From: Streptomyces bacillaris
GTDB taxonomy: Bacteria; Actinomycetota; Actinomycetes; Streptomycetales; Streptomycetaceae
Direction of reading: 5' to 3'
Assembly: GCF_003268675.1 (NCBI RefSeq)
Contig: NZ_CP029378.1
Coordinates: 2,790,001 to 2,854,000 of the forward strand
DNA: 64,000 bases
This document shows positions 9,270-16,910 of this stretch, piece by piece. Under the pieces are notes generated by a model. It was given only the letters and a program-made list of their open reading frames with translations, was not told where the DNA came from and made no database searches. A program made the position numbers and the translations under genes. Positions within the stretch are counted from its first letter, which is position 1; each line of letters opens with the position of its first letter.

Positions 9270-9375
9270 CCGCGTGCATCAGCACCCCTCCCCGCCTACG
9301 CGTGCCGGGCCCCTCCGCGCGCAGTGGCATCCTGGACCCCACGAGAGGTGCTCGGACCGAGGGAGGGCGGGAGCC

Positions 9376-9972
9376 ATGGCAGGGCCGATCTCGATGGAGA
9401 CGGGCACGGCACGGCCACCGGAGCGGCCGATGCGCGCGGACGCCCGCCGGAACCACGAACGGCTGGTCGGTGTGGCGCGTACGGCCTTCGCCGAGCACGG
9501 TACGGATGCCTCGCTGGAGGACATCGCCCGCCGGGCGGGCCTGGGCATCGGCACCCTCTACCGCCACTTCCCCAACCGCCACGCCCTGATGAACGCGGTT
9601 TTCCAGGACGCCCTGTGCTCCCTCCTGGACCGCTCCCGGGAGTTGGCGGGCGCGGAGGCCCCGTGCCGGGCGCTGGTGGACTGGCTGGGGGCGATCGTCA
9701 CTCATGCGGGTGAGTACCGGGGCCTGGCCCGCGCCCTCATGTCGGCCTCGCAGGACGAGACTTCGGCGCTCACCCAGTGCCATCTGCCCTTGCGGGAGGC
9801 GGGGGCGGGGCTGTTGCGGCGGGCGCAGGAGAGCGGGTCGGTGCGGGCGGACGTCTCGATCGACGACCTGCTCCAGCTGACGAACGCCATCGCCCTGGCC
9901 GCCGAACAGTCCCCGGACGATCCGGAGCTGGCGGAGCGGTTGCTGCGGCTGACGTTGCGGGGGCTGAAGTAG
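9376..9972 (+). CDS. TetR-family transcriptional regulator
   Basis: 198 aa from ATG 9376, preceded by GGGAGGGCGGGAG. The N-terminal HTH is typical: RRNHERLVGVARTAFAEHG, then DASLEDIARRAGLGIGTLYRHFPNRHALMNAVF (about 45-78). The C-terminal two-thirds are helical and ligand-binding, with a pattern common in regulators of drug efflux or small-molecule catabolism (CRALVDWLGAIVTHAGEYRGLARALM). It follows the accA2 terminator, so it is probably transcribed separately. No adjacent divergent target is visible. Its ligand and targets are unknown. Confidence 0.88.
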   Translation: MAGPISMETGTARPPERPMRADARRNHERLVGVARTAFAEHGTDASLEDIARRAGLGIGTLYRHFPNRHALMNAVFQDALCSLLDRSRELAGAEAPCRALVDWLGAIVTHAGEYRGLARALMSASQDETSALTQCHLPLREAGAGLLRRAQESGSVRADVSIDDLLQLTNAIALAAEQSPDDPELAERLLRLTLRGLK

Positions 9973-10014
9973 GGGGCGGTGGACCAGGGTGCGGTGGGCG
10001 GGTGCCTGCGGGCC

Positions 10015-10160
10015 GGGGCCGCTGCGCGGAGCCTCTCCCCGCTCCGCCCCCTTCCCGAATCCGGGGCTCCGCCCCGGACCCCTCTGTCCTCAATCGCCGG
10101 ACGGCTGAGGTTTCGGGGCTCCGCCCCGGACCCCGCTCCTCGAACGCCGGAGGGGGCTGG
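10015..10160. repeat. Streptomyces-type GC-rich dispersed intergenic repeat
   Basis: Two copies of GGGGCTCCGCCCCGGACCCC lie at about 10062-10081 and 10117-10136. Each is followed by a CTC(A/G)A(A/T)CGCCGGA(C/G)GG motif, and the cluster is preceded by CCCCTTCCCGAATCC. The core GGGGCTCCGCCCC is itself a hairpin. Related copies occur at 14735-15010. I recognise this as a high-copy streptomycete intergenic repeat. It fills the gap between tetR and the deoR stop and may act as a terminator. Confidence 0.7.
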
Positions 10161-10172
10161 GTGTTGCGGGGC

Positions 10173-11144
10173 CTACCGCCTGCGCAGGTCCGCCACCCGG
10201 GCCCGCTCGCCCGTCGGCGGCGGCTGGTCGGACAGCGACGACGCGCTGCGCAACTGCGGGCCCAGGCCACCGTTCCGACCCGTCGTCGTCCGCCGCTGGC
10301 CCGGGAGGGGCATGTCGCGGCGGGGACGGCGGTCGCCGGACGGGCCGTCGGCCGTGTCGACGTCGGGGCCCGCCACGGTGACCTCCACGCCCTGGTCGGC
10401 CAGGGCCTGGAGTTCGGCGGCGGCACGTTCGTCGTGGACCGGGGGTTCGTCCGTGACGAGGCGGGTGATCAGCTCCGTGGGCACCGTCTGGAACATGGTG
10501 TCGGAGCCGAGCTTGGTGTGGTCGGCCAGGACCACCACCTCCGCCGCGGCCTGCACCAGGGCCCGGTCGACGCTGGACGAGAGCATGTTGGAGGTGGAGA
10601 GACCGCGCTCCGCCGTGAGGCCGCTCCCCGAGAGGAAGGCCCGGGAGACCCGCAGCCCCTGGAGGGACTGCTCGGCCCCGCTGCCCACCAGCGCGTAGTT
10701 GCTCCCGCGCAGGGTGCCGCCGGTCATGACGACCTCCACCCGGTTGGCATGAGCCAGCGCCTGGGCGACCAGCAGCGAGTTGGTGACGACGGTCAGCCCG
10801 GGGACCCGGGCGAGCCGGCGGGCCAGCTCCTGTGTGGTCGTACCGGCGCCGACCACGATGGCCTCGCCCTCACCGACCAGAGAGGCGGCCAGGTCGGCGA
10901 TGGCCGTCTTCTCCGCGGTGGCGAGATGGGATTTCTGCGGAAAGCCGGACTCCCGCGTGAAACCGCCCGGCAAGACCGCACCACCGTGCCGGCGGTCGAG
11001 GAGTCCTTCTGCCTCCAGTGCCCGCACGTCCCGCCGTACGGTCACTTCGGAGGTCTGGACGACGCGGGCGAGCTCACGGAGCGATACCGCCCCGTTGGCG
11101 CGCACCATTTCGAGGATCAACTGACGACGTTCTGCAGCGAACAC
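10173..11144 (-). CDS. DeoR-family transcriptional repressor
   Basis: 323 aa. The N-terminal winged helix is classic DeoR: RRQLILEMVRANGAVSLRELARVVQTSEVTVRRDVRALEAEGLLDRRHGGAV (about 6-57). The sensor domain contains VGEGEAIVVGAGTTTQELARRL and LSGSGLTAERGLSTSNMLSSSVDRALVQAA, the DeoRC fold that senses phosphorylated sugars. The last 60-70 residues are an Arg/Pro-rich extension beyond the usual length of about 255. It lies beside the nucleoside catabolic genes, several of which carry a shared palindrome, so it is a candidate regulator. Its own upstream region (11145-11260) has no copy of that palindrome, so autoregulation through it is not supported. Confidence 0.9.
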   Translation of the reverse strand: MFAAERRQLILEMVRANGAVSLRELARVVQTSEVTVRRDVRALEAEGLLDRRHGGAVLPGGFTRESGFPQKSHLATAEKTAIADLAASLVGEGEAIVVGAGTTTQELARRLARVPGLTVVTNSLLVAQALAHANRVEVVMTGGTLRGSNYALVGSGAEQSLQGLRVSRAFLSGSGLTAERGLSTSNMLSSSVDRALVQAAAEVVVLADHTKLGSDTMFQTVPTELITRLVTDEPPVHDERAAAELQALADQGVEVTVAGPDVDTADGPSGDRRPRRDMPLPGQRRTTTGRNGGLGPQLRSASSLSDQPPPTGERARVADLRRR

Positions 11145-11300
11145 GAAACTGACAGTAACCTGGCCGTCGTTGAGTTCTCAGCAGTTTGCGCCGAATAACA
11201 GAAGTTGTACATCCGGCAGCCACCGAAGTGGTATAGGGACTTTCGTTGTTGTCCGGGTGTGATCGCCGAGCGGTCACCACCCCCGCCCGGCCTGCCGGGG

Positions 11301-11332
11301 GTTGCCGGGGAATGTCGGGATTCCCCGGCAAC
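11301..11332 (-). terminator. Strong hairpin downstream of the LpdA-like gene
   Basis: GTTGCCGGGGAAT (11301-11313) and ATTCCCCGGCAAC (11320-11332) form a perfect 13-bp stem with a 6-base loop, about 75 bp past the stop codon of the flavoprotein gene (stop at 11408). It would insulate it from the DeoR promoter. Confidence 0.75.
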
Positions 11333-11407
11333 CGGAAGGTTCCGGCGGGGACTTCGAGAGCCTCCGCCAGGCCCGTACAGAGGCCTGTGTGCGGTCGTGA
11401 CCCGGCG

Positions 11408-12847
11408 TCAGCCCTCGTCCGTGAGCTTGCGGGTGTGCAGTTGACGGGCCACTTCTGCGATCGATCCGGACAGCGACGGGTACACGGTGAACGCGTTTGC
11501 GATCTGTTCCACGGTCAGGTTGTTGTCGACCGCGAGCGAGATCGGATGGATCAGTTCGCTGGCGCGCGGCGCGACGACACAGCCGCCGACCACGATCCCC
11601 GTACCGGGACGGCAGAAGATCTTGACGAAGCCGTCGCGGATGCCCTGCATCTTGGCGCGCGGGTTGCGCAGCAGCGGCAGCTTGACCACCCGGGCGTCGA
11701 TCCGGCCCGCGTCCACGTCGGCCTGGCTGTAGCCGACGGTGGCGATCTCCGGGTCGGTGAAGACGTTGGCGGAGACCGTCTTGAGGTTGAGCGGGGTCAC
11801 CGCGTCACCGAGGAAGTGGTACATCGCGATCCGGCCCTGCATCGCGGCGACCGAGGCCAGCGCGAAGATCCCGGTGACGTCACCGGCCGCGTAGACGCCG
11901 GGGGCGCTGGTGCGCGAGACCCGGTCGGTCAGGACGTGGCCGGACTCCTTCAGCCGTACGCCGGCCTCCTCCAGGCCCATCCCCGCGGTGTTGGGGATCG
12001 CGCCGACCGCCATCAGACAGTGCGAGCCGGTGATGACCCGGCCGTCGGCGAGGGTGACCTCGACCCGGTCACCGACGCGCTTGGCCGACTGGGCGCGGGA
12101 GCGGGCCATCACGTTCATGCCGCGGCGCCGGAAGACGTCCTCCAGCACGGCGGCGGCGTCCGGGTCCTCGCCCGGCAGCACCCGGTCGCGGGAGGAGACG
12201 AGTGTGACGCGGGAGCCGAGCGCCTGGTAGGCCCCGGCGAACTCGGCGCCGGTGACACCGGAGCCGACCACGATCAGCTCCTCGGGCAGCTCGTCGAGGT
12301 CGTAGACCTGGGTCCAGTTGAGGATGCGCTCGCCGTCCGGCTGGGCGTCCGGGATCTCGCGCGGGTGGCCGCCGGTCGCTATCAGGACCGCGTCGGCGGT
12401 GAGCCGCTCCTCGGTGCCGTCGGCGGCGGTGACGACGACCTCGCGGGAGCCGTCGGCCGCCTGGAGCCCGTCGAGCCGGCCCCGGCCGCGCATCACCCGG
12501 GCGCCGGCCCGGGTGACGGAGGCGGTGATGTCGTGGGACTGGGCGAGCGCCAGGCGCTTGACCCGTCGGTTGACCTTGCCCAGGTCGACCCCGACCACCC
12601 TCGCCGCCTGTTCCATGTGCGGGGTGTCGTCGGCGACGATGATGCCCAGCTCCTCGTAGGAGGAGTCGAAGGTGGTCATCACCTCGGCCGTGGCGATCAG
12701 GGTCTTCGAGGGCACGCAGTCGGTGAGTACCGAGGCTCCGCCGAGGCCGTCGCAGTCGACGACGGTCACCTCCGCGCCGAGCTGGGCGCCCACCAGAGCC
12801 GCCTCGTAGCCGCCGGGGCCGCCGCCGATGATCACGATCCGGGTCAC
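11408..12847 (-). CDS. lpdA: NAD(P)H-quinone dehydrogenase, LpdA-like flavoprotein without redox dithiol
   Basis: 479 aa, GTG start at 12847 with GAGGCGG upstream. FAD motif [17 protein letters not shown] is at 7-23, the NAD(P) motif [19 protein letters not shown] is mid-protein, and a dimerisation domain is C-terminal. It has the fold of dihydrolipoamide dehydrogenase, but the usual GGTCLNVGC-IPSK reads [13 protein letters not shown], so the first active-site Cys is Ser. The C-terminal His-Glu dyad region reads TVYPSLSGS, so His is replaced. M. tuberculosis LpdA (Rv3303c) shows the same loss and is an NAD(P)H:quinone reductase, so quinone reduction is the best call. An in-frame extension to 13147 is non-conserved. 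The gene is a neighbour of PNP in both genera. Confidence 0.88.
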   Translation of the reverse strand: MTRIVIIGGGPGGYEAALVGAQLGAEVTVVDCDGLGGASVLTDCVPSKTLIATAEVMTTFDSSYEELGIIVADDTPHMEQAARVVGVDLGKVNRRVKRLALAQSHDITASVTRAGARVMRGRGRLDGLQAADGSREVVVTAADGTEERLTADAVLIATGGHPREIPDAQPDGERILNWTQVYDLDELPEELIVVGSGVTGAEFAGAYQALGSRVTLVSSRDRVLPGEDPDAAAVLEDVFRRRGMNVMARSRAQSAKRVGDRVEVTLADGRVITGSHCLMAVGAIPNTAGMGLEEAGVRLKESGHVLTDRVSRTSAPGVYAAGDVTGIFALASVAAMQGRIAMYHFLGDAVTPLNLKTVSANVFTDPEIATVGYSQADVDAGRIDARVVKLPLLRNPRAKMQGIRDGFVKIFCRPGTGIVVGGCVVAPRASELIHPISLAVDNNLTVEQIANAFTVYPSLSGSIAEVARQLHTRKLTDEG

Positions 12848-13086
12848 GAAAAGTCCGCCTCGCGTGGGTGTCAACCCCACGGCCGCCTGCCGCCCCGGCC
12901 GGGGGTCCGGGGGATCGCCCCGGAGGAATGCAGTACGTACTTCATTGTCCCGCACGCGCCAAACAGATTCGCCCCGGGGCCCTCCATACGGGCGCCGGGG
13001 CTCCGGACGTACGGGAGAAGACGCCCCGCCCGTACGGAAACGGCCCCGCCCGCACAGCCCTTCGAGCCCCGCCTGCCCTCCCCCGA

Positions 13087-13617
13087 CCGGGGGCTTCGTC
13101 ACAGGAACCGGCACTCCCGCGCCCCCCTCCCGTACCCTCGGTCCCATGTCGCTCTACGCCGCGTACGCCGGCAACCTCGACGCGCGGCTCATGACCCGCC
13201 GCGCCCCGCATTCCCCGATGCGCAGCACCGGCTGGCTCAACGGCTGGCGGCTGACCTTCGGCGGGGAGCAGATGGGCTGGGAGGGGGCGCTGGCCACGGT
13301 CGTGGAGGCGCCGCGCTCCCAGGTCTTCGTCGCGCTGTACGACCTGGCGCCGATGGACGAGGACTCCATGGACCGCTGGGAGGGCGTCGGGCTCGACATC
13401 TACCGGCGCATGCGCGTCCGCGTGCACACCCTGGACGGCGAGGAGCCGGCCTGGATGTACGTGCTGAACGGGTACGAGGGCGGCCTGCCCTCCGCCCGCT
13501 ACCTGGGCGAGATCGCGGACGCGGCCGAGTCGGCGGGCGCCCCCCACGACTATGTGATGAACCTGCGCAAGCGCCCCTGCTGACCGGGACCGCCGGTTCC
13601 TGTGACGAAGCCCCCGG
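13087..13617. repeat. Perfect 25-bp inverted repeats flanking one gene
   Basis: Positions 13087-13111 and 13593-13617 are exact reverse complements over 25 bases; the outer end of the first copy reads CCGGGGGCTTCGTC and the inner end ACAGGAACCGG. They bracket the gamma-glutamylcyclotransferase-like gene at 13146-13583, 34 bp before its start and 9 bp after its stop. Arms of this length are not expected by chance. No target-site duplication is obvious outside the arms. Confidence 0.8.
13146..13583 (+). CDS. Gamma-glutamylcyclotransferase (GGCT/AIG2)-fold protein
   Basis: 145 aa from ATG 13146. [16 protein letters not shown] matches the N-terminal loop of the GGCT fold (usually YGSNM or YGxL). 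[31 protein letters not shown] and [22 protein letters not shown] match the central and C-terminal family strands. The glutamate in DRWEGV is a plausible acid/base residue. GGCT-type enzymes cyclise gamma-glutamyl amines to 5-oxoproline, but small bacterial members are diverse and the substrate cannot be assigned. No clear ribosome binding site precedes it. It is divergent from the LpdA-like gene and enclosed by perfect 25-bp inverted repeats. Confidence 0.8.
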   Translation: MSLYAAYAGNLDARLMTRRAPHSPMRSTGWLNGWRLTFGGEQMGWEGALATVVEAPRSQVFVALYDLAPMDEDSMDRWEGVGLDIYRRMRVRVHTLDGEEPAWMYVLNGYEGGLPSARYLGEIADAAESAGAPHDYVMNLRKRPC

Positions 13618-13673
13618 ACAGGGCCTGACCTGGGCTCGGGCACGACCCGCCGACCGGTCTTCGTGCGAAGCCA

Positions 13674-13744
13674 CAAAGACATCCGGCGAGTCTTTGCACC
13701 AGGGCATCTACGCGCGTAGGCATTCAGCGGTTACGCTCTTGCGC
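13674..13744 (+). promoter_or_regulatory. PNP promoter with nucleoside-regulon palindrome and second inverted repeat
   Basis: The palindrome CTACGCGCGTAG occupies 13708-13719. A -10 box TACGCT lies at 13732-13737, seven bases before the GTG start at 13745, so transcription should begin at or next to the start codon (leaderless). The operator would cover about -37 to -26. A separate inverted repeat, CAAAGAC-N9-GTCTTTG, is at 13674-13696, upstream of the palindrome. The same 12-mer or close variants recur at five other nucleoside-gene promoters in the window. Confidence 0.7.
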
Positions 13745-14569
13745 GTGAACGCATCAGTTATTCCGGACAACATCCAGGGCGACCCGTACGCAGCCGCTGC
13801 CGGGGCCGCCGCCCGCCTGCGCGAGCTGACCGGCGCCGAGACCCATGACGTCGCCCTGGTCATGGGCTCCGGCTGGGCGCCCGCGGGCGAAGCACTCGGC
13901 GAGCCGGAAGCCGAGTTCCCCGTCACCGCGCTCCCCGGCTTCCCGGCCCCCGCGGTCGAGGGCCACGGCGGCACGATCCGCTCGTACAAGATCGGCGGCA
14001 AGCGCGCGCTGGTCTTCCTCGGCCGCACGCACTACTACGAGGGCCGCGGCGTCGCCGCCGTCGCCCACGGAGTCCGTACGGCGGTGGCCGCGGGCTGCCG
14101 GACCGTCGTCCTGACCAACGGCTGCGGCGGTCTCCGCGAGGGCATGCGCCCCGGCCAGCCGGTGCTGATCAGCGACCACATCAACCTCACGGCGACCTCC
14201 CCGATCGTCGGCGCCAACTTCGTCGACCTGACCGACCTGTACTCGCCGCGCCTGCGCGCGCTGTGCAAGGAGATCGACAACACCCTCGAAGAGGGTGTGT
14301 ACGTCCAGTTCCCCGGCCCGCACTACGAGACCCCGGCCGAGATCAACATGGTCCGGGTCCTGGGCGGCGACCTGGTCGGCATGTCCACGGTCCTGGAGGC
14401 CATCGCGGCCCGCGAGGCGGGCGCCGAGGTGCTGGGCCTCTCCCTGGTCACCAACCTGGCGGCGGGCCTCTCCGGCGAGCCCCTGAACCACGAAGAGGTC
14501 CTCCAGGCGGGCCGCGACTCGGCCACGCGGATGGGCGCCCTGCTGGCCCAGGTGCTCGACCGCATCTAG
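13745..14569 (+). CDS. punA: Purine nucleoside phosphorylase, trimeric class
   Basis: 274 aa with GTG start. It cleaves purine (deoxy)ribonucleosides with phosphate to base and (deoxy)ribose-1-phosphate. Phosphate-site residues lie in VMGSGW (40-44), GHGG (73-76) and LGRTHYYEG (92-100). The base-binding Glu and Asn of 6-oxopurine-specific trimeric PNPs are seen in [10 protein letters not shown] and SLVTNLAAG. The length suits the trimeric class and not hexameric DeoD. A -10 box at 13732 implies a leaderless mRNA under the nucleoside palindrome. The stop TAG (14567-14569) lies inside the terminal CTAG of a MITE-like element that abuts the gene. The sugar phosphomutase downstream forms a natural pair with it, as with Rv3307-Rv3308. 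Confidence 0.93.
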   Translation: MNASVIPDNIQGDPYAAAAGAAARLRELTGAETHDVALVMGSGWAPAGEALGEPEAEFPVTALPGFPAPAVEGHGGTIRSYKIGGKRALVFLGRTHYYEGRGVAAVAHGVRTAVAAGCRTVVLTNGCGGLREGMRPGQPVLISDHINLTATSPIVGANFVDLTDLYSPRLRALCKEIDNTLEEGVYVQFPGPHYETPAEINMVRVLGGDLVGMSTVLEAIAAREAGAEVLGLSLVTNLAAGLSGEPLNHEEVLQAGRDSATRMGALLAQVLDRI

Positions 14570-14734
14570 GGCGTGTCCGGCGGATCAGGACCGGATAGGC
14601 CGCGGCGTCTGGCGCGGTGCATCGCAAGGCGCTGGAACGTCCTCATCGCGGAGCGATTCGGGCGTGTCGGCAACGCCGCGAGGTGCCGTGCCAGGCGTCG
14701 CGGACCCGGTCAAGATCCGCCGGACACGCCCTAG
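14566..14734. mobile_element. MITE-like element, 169 bp, with terminal inverted repeats
   Basis: The left end CTAGGGCGTGTCCGGCGGAT (14566 on) and the right end, ATCCGCCGGACACGCCCTAG (to 14734), are perfect inverted repeats. They extend one further base and then continue imperfectly through GACCGG. The interior has no coding potential but contains further short symmetric pieces (GGCGTCTGGCGCGG, GAGCGATTCGGGCGTGTCGG). Both ends terminate in CTAG, which could be a palindromic target duplicated on insertion. I recognise GATCCGCCGGACACGCCC as a very common streptomycete intergenic end sequence. No transposase is nearby, so mobilisation would need one in trans. Confidence 0.7.
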
Positions 14735-15099
14735 GCCGGTACGGGCCGCCCCGGGACCGGGCCCGTCCGGCATTCGAGGACCGGGCCCGTCCCGGCCCGG
14801 CTGCTCGCGTCCGGCCCGTCCGGCGTTCCGCTGCTCTTCCGGCCTGTCCGACCTCGCTTCCACCCCGCCCGACTGCCCCTCTCCCGCCCGACTCCCCTTT
14901 CCCCTTCCACCCCGTTCGGCTCCCTCTCCACCCCGGCTTCCTTTCCAGCCTGTCCGGCGTTTGAGGACCGGGGTCCGGGGCGGAGACCCGGTTTCGGGAA
15001 GGGGCGGGGAGGGGAACAGCCCGCGCAGCGCCCACCCCCGTACTCGCACCGAACCCACCCCCCGCCCCACGACCACCGCACCCCCGAAAGGCGGCCCCC
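14735..15099. repeat. GC-rich repeat-filled intergenic region
   Basis: The 365 bp between the MITE-like element and the phosphomutase gene hold degenerate copies of CC(C/T)GTCCGGCGTT(T/C)GAGGAC (about 14765, 14815 and 14950). These are followed by GGGGTCCGGGGCGGAGACCC, in effect the reverse of the repeat at 10015-10160, plus a C/T-rich run (CCCCGCCCGACTCCCC-like, 14860-14940). No gene is visible. GAAAGGCGG before 15100 is the ribosome binding site of the next gene. Confidence 0.6.
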
Positions 15100-16740
15100 G
15101 TGCAGCACGACCTCATCGCGCAGGCCAGGACCTGGCTGGCCGAGGACCCCGACCCCGAGACCCGTGACGAGCTGGGCGCCCTCATCGAGGCGGGCGACGC
15201 CGACGAGCTCGCCGCCCGTTTCGCGGGCACCCTCCAGTTCGGCACCGCCGGGCTGCGCGGCGAGCTGGGGGCGGGCCCCATGCGGATGAACCGGTCCGTG
15301 GTGATCCGGGCGGCGGCGGGCCTCGCCGCCTATCTCAAGGCCCAGGGGCAGGACGACGGCCTCGTCGTCATCGGCTACGACGCCCGCTACAAGTCGGAGG
15401 ACTTCGCCCGCGACACCGCGGCCGTGATGACCGGCGCCGGACTCCGCGCCGCCGTCCTCCCCCGCCCGCTCCCCACCCCCGTACTCGCGTACGCCATAAG
15501 GCACCTGGGTGCCGTGGCCGGGGTCGAGGTCACCGCCAGCCACAACCCGCCCCGCGACAACGGCTACAAGGTCTACCTCGGCGACGGCTCGCAGATCGTG
15601 CCCCCGGCCGACGGCGAGATCGCGGCCGCCATCGCCGCGGTCGGTCCGCTGGCGGGCGTCGTCCGCCCCGAGGACGGCTGGGAGACCCTGGGCGAAGAGG
15701 TCCTGGAGGCCTATCTCGCCCGTACGGACGCCGTCCTGGCCGCCGGGAGCCCCCGTACGGCGCGCACCGTCTACACCGCGATGCACGGCGTCGGCACCTC
15801 CGTGCTGACCGCCGCCTTCGCGCGGGCCGGGTTCCCCGCGCCGGTGCTCGTCACCGAGCAGGCCGAGCCCGACCCCGCGTTCCCCACCGTCGCCTTCCCC
15901 AACCCGGAAGAGCCCGGTGCGATGGATCTCGCCTTCGCCACCGCGCGCCGGGCGGCCCCGGACCTGATCATCGCCAACGACCCGGACGCCGACCGCTGTG
16001 CCGTCGCCGTGCCCGACACCTCTGCCGAGGGCGGCTGGCGGATGCTGCGCGGTGACGAGGTGGGCGCGCTGCTCGCCGCGCATCTGGTGGAGCGGGGCGT
16101 GAGTGGCGTCTTCGCGGAGTCGATCGTGTCGTCGTCGCTGCTCGGCCGGATCGCGGAGAAGGCGGGCCTCGGTTACGAGGAGACGCTGACGGGCTTCAAG
16201 TGGATCGCCCGCGTGGACGGCCTGCGGTACGGGTACGAGGAGGCGCTCGGCTACTGCGTCGACCCCGAGGGCGTCCGCGACAAGGACGGCATCACCGCAG
16301 CCCTGCTCGTCGTCGAGCTGGCCTCCGTACTCAAGGAGCAGGGCCGTACGCTGCTGGACCTGCTGGACGACCTGGCGCTGGCCCACGGCCTGCACGCCAC
16401 CGACCAGCTCTCGGTGCGGGTGGAGGACCTGACGGTCATCGCGGACGCCATGGCCCGGCTCCGCGAGCAGCCGCCGGCCTCCCTCGCGGGCCTCGCGGTC
16501 ACCTCGGCCGAGGACCTGTCGCAGGGCACGGCCGCGCTGCCGCCCACGGACGGGCTGCGCTACCAGCTGGAGGGCGCCCGGGTGATCGTCCGCCCGAGCG
16601 GCACCGAGCCGAAGCTGAAGTGCTACCTGGAGGTCGTGGTCCCGGTCGCGGACGCCGCCTCGCTGCCCGCCGCCCGGGCCCGGGGCGCTGAGCTGCTCGC
16701 CGGGATCAAGCGGGACCTGGCGGCGGCCGCGGGGATCTGA
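15100..16740 (+). CDS. Alpha-D-phosphohexomutase family enzyme, PGM2-like; probable phosphopentomutase
   Basis: 546 aa, GTG start after GAAAGGCGG. The phosphoserine loop is TASHNPPRDNGYKVY with S147; the metal loop is DPDADRC (D294, D296, D298); the sugar loop is GYEEALGYCVDP; the phosphate loop is RPSGTEPKLKCYLEV. Such genes are usually annotated phosphomannomutase. The extended NGYKVYLGDGSQIVPP and EEALGYCVDPEGVRDKDGI segments resemble the PGM2 branch, whose human member is a phosphopentomutase. It sits behind PNP and ahead of deoC, so conversion of (deoxy)ribose-1-phosphate to the 5-phosphate is the likely role. Mannose- or glucose-phosphate mutase activity cannot be excluded. Confidence 0.88.
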   Translation: MQHDLIAQARTWLAEDPDPETRDELGALIEAGDADELAARFAGTLQFGTAGLRGELGAGPMRMNRSVVIRAAAGLAAYLKAQGQDDGLVVIGYDARYKSEDFARDTAAVMTGAGLRAAVLPRPLPTPVLAYAIRHLGAVAGVEVTASHNPPRDNGYKVYLGDGSQIVPPADGEIAAAIAAVGPLAGVVRPEDGWETLGEEVLEAYLARTDAVLAAGSPRTARTVYTAMHGVGTSVLTAAFARAGFPAPVLVTEQAEPDPAFPTVAFPNPEEPGAMDLAFATARRAAPDLIIANDPDADRCAVAVPDTSAEGGWRMLRGDEVGALLAAHLVERGVSGVFAESIVSSSLLGRIAEKAGLGYEETLTGFKWIARVDGLRYGYEEALGYCVDPEGVRDKDGITAALLVVELASVLKEQGRTLLDLLDDLALAHGLHATDQLSVRVEDLTVIADAMARLREQPPASLAGLAVTSAEDLSQGTAALPPTDGLRYQLEGARVIVRPSGTEPKLKCYLEVVVPVADAASLPAARARGAELLAGIKRDLAAAAGI

Positions 16741-16765
16741 GCCTGAGACGTACGGACGGGATACG

Positions 16766-16811
16766 GGAAGGGGACCGCCCCCAGCACAAGTGCCGGGGCC
16801 GGTCCCCTTCC
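16766..16811 (+). terminator. Hairpin after the phosphomutase gene
   Basis: GGAAGGGGACC (16766-16776) pairs with GGTCCCCTTCC (16801-16811), with a second pairing CCCC/GGGG inside. It lies 26 bp after the stop and between two convergent genes, so it can serve both strands. Confidence 0.75.
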
Positions 16812-16825
16812 GCGTCGTACGTACC

Positions 16826-16910
16826 GGACGTACGGGCCTCTCAGCCCCGCGTCGGACGTACGGGCGTACGGACCCCTCAGCCCGCGTCGGGCGTACGGAC
16901 CTCTCAGCCC
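16826..16910. repeat. Degenerate tandem repeat running into the end of the PH-domain gene
   Basis: Three units of 28-35 bp share GGACGTACGG, then CCTCTCAGCCC and GCGTC (about 16826-16853, 16854-16888 and 16889-16910). The last unit contains the stop codon and final codons of the PH-domain gene (TCAGCCCAT), so its 3' end appears to have been duplicated outward. Confidence 0.5.

Noticed and set aside
9293..9306. CTACGCGTGCCG near the tetR start as a nucleoside-regulon site
   Set aside because: Only one half of the palindrome is present; the other half does not match and the gene is not a nucleoside gene.
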